A stretch of DNA of 64,000 nucleotides from Quillaja saponaria (Eukaryota; Streptophyta; Magnoliopsida; Fabales; Quillajaceae), in the NCBI GenBank assembly GCA_029379385.1, contig CM055617.1:14888679-14952678 (forward strand). Reading direction: 5' to 3'. Below, piece after piece: positions 35,690 to 47,629 of the stretch; the first letter of the stretch is position 1, and each line of letters opens with the position of its first letter. Made by a program: the position numbers and the translations under genes. The notes beneath the pieces were generated by a model. It saw only the letters and a program-made list of their open reading frames with translations, made no database searches and had not been told where the DNA came from.

Positions 35690-36651
35690 AATAAATTTTG
35701 TTTTTGAAATTGAAATCCAAGTGCACCTAGGATGTTTTGATTTAATATTCTAATACGAGATATTCTGATTTTGATAAGTGTTTTAAAAGAATTGATTACT
35801 CAGCCCCGATGGGTGGATTTGGAGAAGGAGATTCAGTGATTATATTTGGTATGTGGGGCCAAAACTACCTGGTAGGAGATTGGTGTGTGGATGTGAATTA
35901 CTCGGTTGGCCCTTTGTATGCTTTATGTGCTTTAATTGCTTTGATTGTTTTAATTGGATTGTACAAAGTACTATTTGAACTGTACTTGTTAAGTTTTATG
36001 TTTTCTATAATTGTATACGTGTAACCTTTGCTGTCTTGAAATTTATGATATATTAATATGAATTGATTACATGTTGTATACGTGTGTTTACTGATACTAG
36101 TACCTTTTGGATATAATTTTTTACTCACTGAGTCTGTTGGATTCACCCCTTTTTTGTTGATAATTTTTTTTTAGTAGCAAAATCTCAAAGGAGGGCAATT
36201 ACCAATACTGTACTTGCCGAGTGTTTGGCGGCTAAATATATTCGGAATCTCATACTTGAGTCAGTGATGAAAGTTTACAATCATATTAGAACTGTGGGGT
36301 ATCTGATCTTATATTGTGTAATAGTTAGTTGTTTGTTATTGTGATTAGAAACGGGGTGAAGCTCCTTGCTGTCTTTGTTGTTGTTGATGTTATTGCATAA
36401 AAACATGAATGTATATATTGCTTATATTTATGGGCATATTTCACTTTACGGGGAATCTCTGTCAAAATTTTTAAAAAATTGTTATGTGTTTTAGTAAACT
36501 AAACTTTTATAGTAAACTTATGTTTTATAAAATTTACTTTTATTTTCTAGTTCAGTCAAGAGTCGTGTTTATTTATTTGTTTGGAGTCAAGGTTACAGAG
36601 GTTTGGTTATCTATTTCTCTGGCCAGTTATGCCTCTGTGTAGGGTTTGACA
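35690..36651 (+). repeat. LTR-like dispersed repeat, copy A
   Basis: Matches the reverse complement of 60827-61659. Landmarks in order are GAGATATTCTGATTTTGATA, GGTTGGCCCTTTGTATGC (versus CATTGGCCTTTTATTTAC), ACTCACTGAGTCT, TTTTAGTAGCAAAA, AGAACTGTGGGG, GGGAATCTCTG, AAGAGTCGTGTTT and GCCTCTGTGTAGGGTTTGACA at the end. The TGACA end and the GGGGAATCTCTGTCAAA-like stretch resemble plant LTR retrotransposon LTRs. The element may extend left to TGTTATAACC at 33409, but copy B stops before that point and no target duplication was found, so only the shared part is annotated. Confidence 0.7.
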
Positions 36652-38146
36652 CTATGCAACAAGCCTAACTATTTTGGTACAATTTCCATGGAAACTGTTG
36701 TTGTTGAGGTCAAGTTCAACTAGGAAAGAGAAGTTTCCTAGTTGTGGGGGTTACGGTACCGCTAAGACCCATGTTAGTATGATTCAAGGCCCTAACCCTT
36801 TAATGGAGGACACGCACAAGTGATCCTAATCTGTTTGCAAAGAGAAGTAGTGGTAGACTAATTCGTGGCCAATATTTTGTATGGTTCTAAAGTGATGATA
36901 GAGGTTCTCAAGGCAAGAAGTGCAGACTGAGCAGTGGAAAAATTAGTCATGCAAATTGCCATGAAGCAGCATCATTGCATGTGAAAAGGCAAAAATAGAA
37001 AAACGTGAGTAGTATAGTTTCTGCATGTCTAGTTGTTAAAATGTATTTGAGGAATTAGGAATTAGAAAATTAATAGAAGTACATCTTAAAGCACAGAAGT
37101 GAGAGAGATTCTTAACATGATCACTGACTATATAATTTATAGTCGCACCAATTACTGAATGTGCTTGATATCTCATTTAGATTCATCTATCTCTGACTTG
37201 TTTTTGCTCAATATCTAAATCCTTCTTAATTAGCTCTGTATTATTGATTTTGCAATTGTCTGTTTCTTCTATTTTCTAAGTCATCCATGTCTATCACTTT
37301 CTCAAGTTCAGAAATGAAAGTCATCCATATATCAGAAAAAAAAAGGAATGACTAAGACATTTACTCTGAAATATTCAATTTGAAAATATAAATTTCTTAG
37401 TCATTTCGTTTTTGCTGATGTTATTTTATTAGAGTGACTCTAACCCTTCCCGTATATGAGAGGATGCAAGAACAAATAAAAACATACCATGAGAATAAGT
37501 CTTTGCCATTCAATTAAGGATGCTAGACTATTAAGACATGCTTTAGTTTGTCATTTTATGTACTACTTAATAGTGATATCTAAAGTTAACCAACTCATAT
37601 GAGTGATCGCATAACCATATTGCTCTTTAGACCCGAACAAGATTAGGCTCACACTTACAGAGTGTAGGAATACTCGTGGGTAACTAAAAAAAAAAACAGT
37701 AAACCAACTCAAGCGTTGTAGTCAATTATGTGGAGTATTAAACAATTGTCCTAAATTTAGCAGTAGACTTCTCTGTCGCATGAAATTTCTTTTCATTTTC
37801 TGTAACTGAAGACTTGTTATCATTGTTGTTGTCGTAATTCAGTTATATTCATATTACTTTCTTAAAGGTTGAAGTTTGTACAACCTTGTTAATTGCAGTT
37901 TGAATATATCATGATTTTGGTGATGGTTTAGATAAGAAATGGGTAAAATCCTCATAAACTTAGCTACGTATCACAATTAACAACTCTCACATTCAGCTTA
38001 TATTTAAATATAAGGAGAAACATGAAATTGGAGATCAGGTGACTTATTGTTAGTTCGAACATACAACATTTACACCAATCTCACTCAAAAAATTATGATG
38101 TAAAGAAAGATAACAAAGAGAAATTACAATTTATCTTAAACTAACA
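36652..38146. other. Gene-free stretch downstream of the receptor kinase
   Basis: No recognisable coding or repeat signal. The part nearest 38146 probably holds the receptor kinase 3' UTR. Confidence 0.4.
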
Positions 38147-41100
38147 TTATGCAGATACAGCTACATTCTGTAACTTCATCTTAATCTTGTTGAGTGCAAC
38201 TAAGACATCCTTCATATCTGACCTTTCTTCGGGTGAATCTGCTAAACACTCCAAAGCTACCTCAATGATGGATAGTAAACAATCTTTCTTAATGTCCAGA
38301 TTTTCTTCCTCCTCCCTTAACAAGTTGTTATCCACAACATCAATTATGGAATGAGGACATGACTCTTTCACCCAAGTCTTCAAGCTTAATTCTCCTTGAA
38401 ATATTTCATCACAGGGTTTCTTTCTTGTGAAAGTTTCTAGAAGTAAAATGCCATAACTATACACATCACCTCGCCTAGAAACATTTCCTTCTAGCCCGTA
38501 CTCTGCATGAGTCATATATTAAAAATTTTTATAAGAGATATCATATTAAACCCAAAATATAACATGACTTTCCTGGAACATAGATCAAATCAAAATGTAA
38601 AACATCACCTGGAGCCATATACCCTATAGTGGCTAGAGTAATGGTTTGTGTTATGGAATCTCCTCTACCCAAGAGTTTTGCCATGCCAAAATCAGTCACA
38701 TGTGCAACCTTGTCTTCATCTAGTAGTACATTGCTAGGTTTTAAATCACGGTGCACAATTGGTGTTGGATTTTCATGATGCATATAATTCAGTGCTGCTG
38801 CGACATCTGTCATTATGTTTAACCTTTCGAGGATGTTGAGACAATAGTTGTAAGAGTACAGCCACTTCTCAAGACTTCCATTAGGCATGTAGCTCAGTAC
38901 CAATGCTTTGAAGTCGTCATTGTTACTGCAACTACTTATAATTTTGACAAGATTTCGGTGGCGGATATGTTGAAATATTTCACACTCAGCATCAAAACTT
39001 TGAAATGCCCCTTCGTGTTGCAAATTGAAAACTTTTACTGCAACATCCATCTCATCTGAGAGTCTTCCTTTATACACCCTGCCAAAACTACCTGTACCTA
39101 GTAAGTTGGTCTCGTCAAAGTCATTGGTTGCTTGCTGAAGTTCATAGTACGAAATTCTTCTCCACGTGGCTAGTGAAATTTCTTCTTCTGGTGCCCGTCT
39201 CTTAGTCCCTCTTTTCCTTTGTAGTATCATAAATGCAATTATTACCAATAACAGCATGATGGCTGCTAGTGGTGGTAAGATATATTTCAAAAGTTTGGAA
39301 CTCCTTGATTTACCAGATTCGGCAGTTTGGCATTGTGGGACTAGAAAGCCGTGAATCACCACAGAGTCCCACATTCCCGATGAAGGATTGAGCAGTGAAG
39401 TTTCTGAAAGCTCCTTCACTTGGAATTTCACCTTGTAACTTATTAAAGGACAAGTTAAAATACTTGAGATTCACAAGAGCCTCTAAGGACTTGGGAATAA
39501 CACCAGACAATTTGTTTTCAGAAAAGTCAAGATATTCTGAACTAATCAAACTGCTAGTAGATTCAGGGATAGGCCCAGAAAATGCATTTCTTGCCAAGGA
39601 GAAAGTAACCAAGTCCTGTAGGTCTCCAATGCTTCTTGGGACGTTACCTGATAATTGATTATCTTCTAAATAAAGCTCTGTGACGACCCTTAGATTTTTT
39701 ACATCTAATGGGAGAGAGCCTTCTAAGCTATTTGAAGACAAGTCTAGGTTCAAAATATATGAGAGGCCCCAGAAGCTAGAGGGTATTGTAGAATTCAACC
39801 TGTTGGAATATAATAAAAGTGATCTTAAAGATGAAGTAAGATTAACCAAGCATGTTGGTATGCTTCCAGATAACTTGTTATTACCCAAGTTTAAAGCAGC
39901 CAAGTTCTCGAGGTGACAGAGTTCATTTGGAATGGATCCTTCTAACTGATTGTCAGAAATATACAAAACTTGTAGACTTTGTAGCTTTCCTATTGAAGCT
40001 GGAATGGTTCCAGTCAGTTGATTGAATGACAAGCTAAACAAAGTCAATTCAGTGAAGTTGCCAATATCTAATGGAATGCTACCCTTCATGCCACTACTCT
40101 GAATTCGAAAGTACCCGAGAGAAGTAGAGAGATTTCCGAGGGAATTCGGAAGAAAGGCATTCAGTGGATTGTTTGACAAATCTATGTATCTAAAACTTTT
40201 GCAGTTTGTCAAATCTTTGATAATGCCAAGTTCTGATGTGGAAGATTCAGTAATAAAATCATTTTCAGCAAGGTTTAGCGATTGGAGGTCTCTTAAATTG
40301 CCAAGAGTGCTGGGGATATAACCAGAAAATGAATTAAGTAGGTAATTCCAGAATAGAGAGCATGGAGGCATTGGATATTGAACTCGGTATTATTCCACTA
40401 AGTTGATTTTCTCCTAAAACTAGTATCTCTAGATTCGGAAGTCCAAGGCCTATGCTTGGTGGGAGACCACCCGTGAGTTGGTTTGAGGCCAATGCAAGTA
40501 TTGTTAGTGTGGACATATTAAAGATTGAAGGTGGGATGGTGCCTCTGAGGTTGTCTCCTTGTAGAGCCAGAATCTGTAGATTAGGTAGGTTGCCAAGCTC
40601 TTCTGGTATTGTACCTGCAACAAGGTAGAAATATATAGGTATTAACATTTAGTAGCATAATAATTGAAATAGCTGAGTTAGATTATAGTCTTATTGAGCA
40701 ACATTGTATCCAATGAGGTCAATACAATAGAGCTTTCCTAAGTTTGATGTCTATTCATACATAAGATGGTAGTTCATACCTTGAAAGTTGTTAGCACCGA
40801 GAACTAAATTTATAAGCATAGTAAAGTTCCCAAGTTCTGCTGGTATGCTTCCTGTGAAATTATTGAAAGACAGGGATAGAGATTGAAGCTGCTTGCAATT
40901 GAATAAGCTGGTTGGGATATCCCCAGATATCTGATTCACAGATAAATGAAGGAATTCCAGTTCTGGAAGGTAATCAAACATGTCTTCTGGAAGGCCACCA
41001 GATAGGTTATTGTTGGTGAATTCAATCATTATAAGTGCTGAAATGTTGGAGATTGAAGGGATAGAACCTGAGAGTTGATTGTCACTAACATATATTTCTT

Positions 41101-41737
41101 GTAGAGAAGCAATGTTGAGTATGCCGGGCGGTAGTCCACCCGAAAGCCTGTTATCACTTAGATCAAGTGCTTGTAAAAAAGAAGCATTTTGTATGGATGC
41201 TGGGATAGTGCCGGTGAAGCTGTTGAAACCAAGAATCAAATTCTCAAGTCTAGGCAAGAAGCCAATCCATCGTGGGATATCCCCTTCCATGTTATTAAAT
41301 TGTAACTGCATTGTTTCAAGGAGGCCTAGTTGAGCCAACTCATTTGGCATGGAACCTTGAAAACTATTGTTTTGAAGATATAACCCAGAAAGGAAAGACA
41401 AGTTTCCTAGCTCAGGAGGGATGGTACCAACAAGATCCATGTAAGGCAGTTCCAAGACAGTGACTCTATGGGGTCTAGAACCGCAAGTGATGCCAAACCA
41501 GTCACAAACAGGTGCTCTCATCGACCAGTTGGTTGCTAGGATGTTACTAGGATCATGAATGATGTGGTTTTTAAGAGCAAGCAGAGCCGATTGATCTGTT
41601 TCAATGTTGCCTGATACTGCTGCAATGGCTAATTTAGCCACAAAACAGTGTACCAGAAACACCAGAACAGGTACAAAGAAGTGAGTTCCCTCTCTAAGTG
41701 ACATAGAGGAATATGTGAGTTTGAGGAAACGCTTCAT
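38147..41737 (-). pseudogene. LRR receptor-like kinase (EFR/FLS2-like, subfamily XII type), two frameshifts
   Basis: Three exons: 41737-40780, 40614-38609, 38502-38147, with GT-AG introns of 165 and 106 bp in matching phase. Exon 1 gives a signal peptide (FFVPVLVFLVHCFVAKLAIA), an LRRNT domain (TDQSALLALKNHI, then NWSMRAPVCDWFGITCG) and plant LRRs (LxGxIPxxLGNL). Exon 2 carries more LRRs, the segment ILPPLAAIMLLLVIIAFMIL at 39281-39222, and the kinase: GTGSFGRVYKG, AVKVF lysine at 39035, HRDLKPSN at 38753, DFG at 38693. The second intron splits MAPE, as in subfamily XII. One extra base near 40336 and another near 39346 each shift the frame. Without them the length is a whole number of codons (1105 residues), normal for the family. 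The role would be ligand perception at the plasma membrane. It is either a young pseudogene or a good gene with two assembly errors. Confidence 0.9.
40615..40779 (-). other. Intron within the LRR region of the receptor kinase
   Basis: On the minus strand the donor is TTTCAAG/GTATGAAC and the acceptor TTGTTGCAG/GTACAAT. Splicing joins NNFQ-GTIPEELGNL in frame, completing an LRR. Confidence 0.85.
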
Positions 41738-41779
41738 GCTTTTTTAATTGATGACAAAGGACCTTAGTCCTAACGTTTC

Positions 41780-41955
41780 GATTTTATAGGCCAATATGAA
41801 TAAATAAACTCATGGTTATAGGGATTTTCTCCCACCTTGTTGAACTAATGTGACGATGAAGGCAGTGGATTTTATAAGCCAATATGAATAAATAAACTCA
41901 CGGTTATAGGGATTTCCTCCCACCTTGTTGAACTAATGTGACAATGAAGGCAATG
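41780..41955. repeat. 88 bp tandem duplication upstream of the receptor kinase
   Basis: Two adjacent copies, 41780-41867 and 41868-41955, start GATTTTATA(G/A)GCCAATATG and differ at only a few positions (for example CTCATGG versus CTCACGG). They lie 40-220 bp upstream of the kinase ATG, so they fall in its 5' UTR or promoter. Confidence 0.9.
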
Positions 41956-42030
41956 CTTATTCTTTTGGTGCAAGCAAAAAACGTTGCTGGTCCTGCTTTA
42001 TAGCCTTCTTACTTTGACTTGTGTCTTAAA

Positions 42031-42086
42031 CTATTATGCATGTATCTTTTGGTTTTGTCTATTATGCATGTATCTTTTGGTTTTGT
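42031..42086. repeat. 28 bp exact tandem repeat
   Basis: Two perfect copies starting CTATTATGCATGTATCTTTT, at 42031-42058 and 42059-42086, just outside the 88 bp duplication. Confidence 0.9.
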
Positions 42087-42100
42087 CCTTGGGGAGATGC

Positions 42101-43937
42101 TTTGTCACTCTACACTAATATCCTCTGGAACAACGATTGTTTTAGTGTGAAATCTCCAGGAAACTTTCCTATATTTCCTGTTGTTTGTTTCATAGTATAC
42201 CAAGCAGGATATTCAATCGGCCAATGTTGTTTGTTTTCTTGTTTAGACCAAAAAATAATATAGTTGATTCTCTTATATTTGTTAAGTATCTTAAAATGAT
42301 TTTTGTTTTTTGAAATTCCATAATTATTTTCTCGAAAAACCATGTTCGTATCCTGTTAGATCTATTCCTTCACAATAGCACAGTATGCAAAATGCAATTT
42401 TATGAAATTCTTGAAGATTGAGATAAGTACATAAAAGGAAAAACATACAAAGAAATATAACTAAGAGAATATGGGATACAAAAAATAGCACAGTATTCCT
42501 TCAAAATTCTACCAGTTTGAGCAAGACCCAAATAAGTTAAATTCTTCATATGAATGATGAATTTGAAAAGTAGTTGCATACTTGAATTAGAGGATTGAGT
42601 ACCATTGATGGAATTTCTAAACACGAAGCCATACTCAATGGAGTTGTTGGATTGGTCTCACTTTCCCTTTGCCAAGAAAATCTGGTCCTTTAGCTTTGAA
42701 ATGCTTCCCCAGCTCTTCAATAGATATTGAGCTTCGAACAATGGAGGCCTCGCAAAACAAAAAAATTCTTGGGAAATATTCAACTGGGATGGAGGAAATT
42801 ACTGGAAATTTCAATTTGGGTTAACATGCTGATATGAAAATAAAAAGCAAAAGAGGCACGATGATGAAAAAGATAAACAAAATAAATAATTAAAATTATG
42901 AGATTTATTTTAAAATGATGTTGTCAATATACCTATTTCAAATATAGTCCACGTCATTTTTCATTAAATCAATTTAGACGAAAGATAATGGTAAATGTCA
43001 TATTAGCTCAATTATAAAATTATGAATAAGTGATTTTAATTTTTTAAATTATAAAGGTTAAAATGAATGCTTGTGCAAACTATAATTTATCCTATAGTTT
43101 AATTTAATTCCCTAATCTTCAACTTTAGAGGTGGGTCTGATGCAGTTCTATTTCAAACAATTTATATAACCAAAATTTAGTTTGTTTTATATTTGATTCG
43201 GTTATCTCGATAATGTTACAACCGAATCGAATTGAACTAATAGATTTCAATTAAGTTTATTATTATTTTATTTTTTTTGAGATAAAATTTGGTCTTTTAT
43301 TGGATTAAATTAAAGCGCAAAAACAATTGACCATCAAACTTAGAAAAAAATGGAACAGGTTAAACCTTTTGGACCACATGGTTTAATAAATCTATATTTT
43401 GTTATGACCTTTTTAAATATACTCACAAAATATGTCCCAACATACTCTAAAACAATTAAATCATATTTTTTTTTTAAAATAATAAAACTAAGAATATATG
43501 CATATTTGGGTTAAAATCTAAAGATTTGATAACTAAATCAAAAATTCGGTTATAAAAATTAAAATTAAAAATAAAATAATATAGATTCCTATTTTGATTT
43601 GGTTTTCGATTTGAAGAGAGAAGTTGAGAAAAATAAAGATAAGTCTTAATTTTTCTTTGAGATTTCAAATAAGTTCTATAATAAATTTTTATTCTTTAAA
43701 AGTCCTACTTAAATTTTTTTTTCAAAATTAAGTCCTATACTTTATATTGACAATGTTATGTCATTTTTATCAATTTTTTTTTAATTTTTAGCATTAAATT
43801 AATAATATTAATTAAGAAGATTAGTTTTTTAAAAGACACATTATTTAATTTAAAATAATTAAAATCTATAATTTAATAATTATAAGAAGAACAAATCTTT
43901 TAAAAATTAATAAAATTCAGCATCCCTTTAATATGTT
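42101..43937. repeat. 1.85 kb direct duplication, copy A
   Basis: Parallels 44750-46598 throughout. The match opens at TTTGTCACTC and closes near AAATTAATAAAATTCA. Both copies keep a 74-codon minus-strand frame (42400-42624 here) starting MFRNSINGTQSSNSS, with no recognised domain. Differences between the copies there often change residues, so I see no sign of selection on the protein. Function unknown. Confidence 0.88.
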
Positions 43938-44749
43938 TTATTCTTTACTACTGGCCACTGCTCAAGCACACTGTTAAAATGAGTAAATTACACTCTCTTC
44001 CTTAAAGTTTACTAAAATAACATTAAGGTCCTAAAATATAACTCTTCCAACAAAAACAAAGCTTGTTGACCTTATCGTATGAAAATAATATGCTAATATA
44101 AAACTATAATATTAATTTTTATATAATATTTAGTAGCAATATGATATTATATACTTATATTATTAGCATCCTCTTACATTATATATGTATACAATAATAA
44201 ATATAATAATAGTATAACTATATAATCTAGTACATGATATAATTATATATGAAAAAATCTCAATTTTATCTTCAAATTACTAAAATATCTTATTTTTATT
44301 TTTTTCTTTTCAAATAAGTAAGAAATACTTTTTTTTTCTTCCTATATTACCATTTACTTTTAGATTTAATAGAGATAAATTTTAACTCAATTTGCTTAGT
44401 GTTATTATATTATTCTCAATAAGATAAAAGAGAAAATATATTACACATATATAAGTAATTTTTAATTTTAATATTACATAAAATATACTTGAATTGTTTC
44501 TTTCTTTTATTATAATATGAACTCTGAAATAAAAACTTGTATGAATTTATTTTTTGTAAAAAAAAATAAAAATTAAACAAGTGATATATATAAATTTAGT
44601 CTTAAAAAAATTATTTTATGAGAAAATGAAAATATCTAATTATAACTTTATGTGTTCTTTCATTAAAAATTACATTAAAAAATTCTTAGTTTCTTAAATT
44701 TGTATTATATGATTTTTTTTATTTGAAAGTTTTTACAATTTAAATAATT
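43938..44749. other. AT-rich spacer between the duplicated blocks
   Basis: Very AT-rich sequence with many TATA-type runs. It has no counterpart after copy B and no coding signal. Confidence 0.5.
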
Positions 44750-46598
44750 TTTGTCACTCCACACTAATATCCTCGGGAACAACGATTGTTTTAGTGTGAA
44801 ATCTCCAGGAAACTTTTCTATATTTCCTGTTGTTTGTTTCATAGTATACCAAGCAGGATATTCAATCGGCCAATGTTGTTTGTTTTCTTGTTTAGACCAA
44901 GAAAATAATGTAGTTGACTGTCTTGCATTTGTTTAGTGTCTTAAAATGAAATTTTTTTTTTTTGAAATTCCATAATTATTTTCTCAAAAACCAAGATTGC
45001 ATCCTGTTAGATCTATTCCTTCACAATAGCACAGTATGCAAGATGCAATTTTATGAAATTCTTGAAGATTGAGATAAGTTCATAAAAGGAAAAACTTGAA
45101 AAGAAATATAACTAAGAAAATATGGGATACAAAAAATAGCACAGTATTCCTTCAAAATTCTACAAGTTTGAGCAAGACCAAAATAAGTTAAATTCTTCAT
45201 ATGAATAATGAATTTGAAAAGTAGTTGCATACTTGAATTAGAGGATTGACTACCATTAATGGAATTCCTAAACACGAAGCCATACTCAATGGAGGAGTTG
45301 TTGTTGGATTGGTCTCACTTTCCCTTTGCCAAGACAATCTGGTCTTTTAGCTTTGAAATGCTTCCCCATCTCTTCAATTGAAATTGAGCTTCAAACAATG
45401 GAGGCCTCGCAAAACAAAAAAATTCTTGGGAAATATTCAAATGGGATGGAGGAAATTGCTGGAAATTTCAATTTGGGTTAAAATGCTGACATGTAAATAA
45501 AAAGCAATAGAGGCACGATGAAAAAAAGATAAATAAAATAAACAATTACAACTATAAGATTTATTTTAATACTATGATGTCAATACACTTATTTCAAATA
45601 TAGTCCGTGAAATCTTCTATTAAATTAATTTGGACAAAAGATAATGGCAGATATCATATTAGATCTATTGTAAAATTATAAATAATTGATATTAACTTTT
45701 TAAACTGTGAGAATTAAAATGAATTTAGTACAAACTATAATGATGAAAAGTATAATTTACCCTATAGTTTAATTTAATTTCCCGATCTTTAACTCTGGAA
45801 GTGGGTCTGATGCAATTTGATTTTAAAGAATTTTTATAACCAAAATTTAGTTTGTTTTATATTTGGTTTTGTTATCTCAATAATGTTGCAACCGAATCGA
45901 ATTGAACTAATAAGTTTCAGTTAAGTTTATTATTATTATTTTTTTATTTTTGAGATAAAGTTTGGTCTTTTATTGGATTAAATTTAAGGCGCAAAAAGAA
46001 TTGACCATTAAACTTAGAAAAAAATGGTACAGGTTAAACCTTTTGGACCACATGGTTTAATTAATCTATTTGTTTGTTATAATCTTTTTAAATATACTCA
46101 CAAAATATGTCCCAACATACTCTAAAAAATTAAATCATATTTACAAAATAAAATAAAACTAAGAGTATATACATATTTCAGTTAAAATCTAAAGATTTGA
46201 TAACTAAATCAAAAATTTCGGTTATTAAAAACTGAAATAAAATAGAGTCCGGTTTTGATTTGGTTTTCGATTTGAAGAGAGAATGTAAGGAAAAAGTAAG
46301 CATAAGTCTTACTTTTTCTTTAAGATTCCAAATAAGTTGTATAATAAATTTTTATTTCTTACAATTCTTAATAATTTTTTTTTTCAAATAAGTGTCAATA
46401 CTTTATATTGACAATGTTATGTCATTTATGTATTATCATTTTTTTATATAAAATTTTAAGTATTAAATTAATAATATTAATTAAGAAGATTAGTTTTTTA
46501 AAAAGACACATTATTTAATTTAAAATCTATAATTTAATCATTATAAGAAGAACAAATCTTTAAAAAATTAATAAAATTCATCATCCCTTTTATATGTT
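44750..46598. repeat. 1.85 kb direct duplication, copy B
   Basis: Second copy of 42101-43937, same orientation, with scattered substitutions and small indels. The matching minus-strand frame is 45051-45275 (MFRNSINGSQSSNSS). Confidence 0.88.
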
Positions 46599-47629
46599 TT
46601 TCAAAAAATAAAAAAAAATTATCTTCACAATAATTTAGATTTATATGTATAGTCACTTGTTCTTTGTTATTTTTTTTAAAAATAAATAGAGATTTATTTA
46701 TTTTTAGTTTTTATCATGAAAAAAAATTAATTAATAATTAAAGTTGAATTTGAAAATAATATTTAAAAAAAAATGTTTTTAGGAAAAATATGAAAGAAGG
46801 TAATGAGAACTGTTTATTAATTCTTAGATTTTTTATTTATTTTTCATTAATGATTATATAATAGTTTTATTTTTCTCTTAATTATTAAACAATAGATTTT
46901 AGTTTTGTAAACTAAATAATGTATAATTTTTTTTGTTTGAAAAATTTAATCTTACTTAATTAATATTTTTAATTTAAAACTACAAATAAAAATAACATAA
47001 AAATGTTAATATAACATTATAAAAAAATAAAATTTATTATATAACTTATGTAAAATTTCAAGCAAATAACAGGACTTACTCTTACGGGAATGTTCCACCC
47101 CTATTTAACTTGGTCGATATCATCATTGTATTTTTTGAAAAAAATCATTTCGGTGCCTCCTTTTCAGTTGTAATGATTTAATTGAGCCAATAAATTAAAA
47201 AGCCATCATAATATAATAATCCAAGAAAAGGCAATAGAAAATCAACTCAAACCGGGTTAAACTAGGGAATGGCGGTTCAACCCAATCCCTGAATTCACAA
47301 TCGCCGGTGACACAAATTCGTCCGCTGATTTACGCGGACTTCCTTGGCTTAGACGTTGCTTAGACTTTTGAGTTACCACAGAATATCATACGAACAAACA
47401 AAACCATCAAATACGCCCACCATTTTCCCTCTTCTTCTTCTTATTTCTGAATTGATCTGCCTTCCACTTTTGAGGCCAATCGGAACTAAAACGTCCATTT
47501 CACTCTTCTTGTTCCCTTGCAGTAAGAAATTCATTTTCTTTCTTTTATTTTCTTAGCAACCCAGAAGAGGGTTTTTGGGTTGAGAATCTGTACTTTTTTT
47601 CTGGGCGCTTGCATTGTTTCAAACTGGTG
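46599..47629. other. ERO1 upstream region
   Basis: AT-rich to about 47080, then more GC-balanced promoter and 5' UTR sequence. A perfect 6 bp inverted repeat, GTCCGC-8-GCGGAC, lies at 47320-47339, about 290 bp before the ATG, with a CCAAT box at 47282. No unfolded-protein element of the standard form was recognised. Confidence 0.45.

Noticed and set aside
35809..36024. Hydrophobic 71-codon frame as a membrane protein
   Set aside because: It lies inside the LTR-like repeat, and copy B does not keep the frame.
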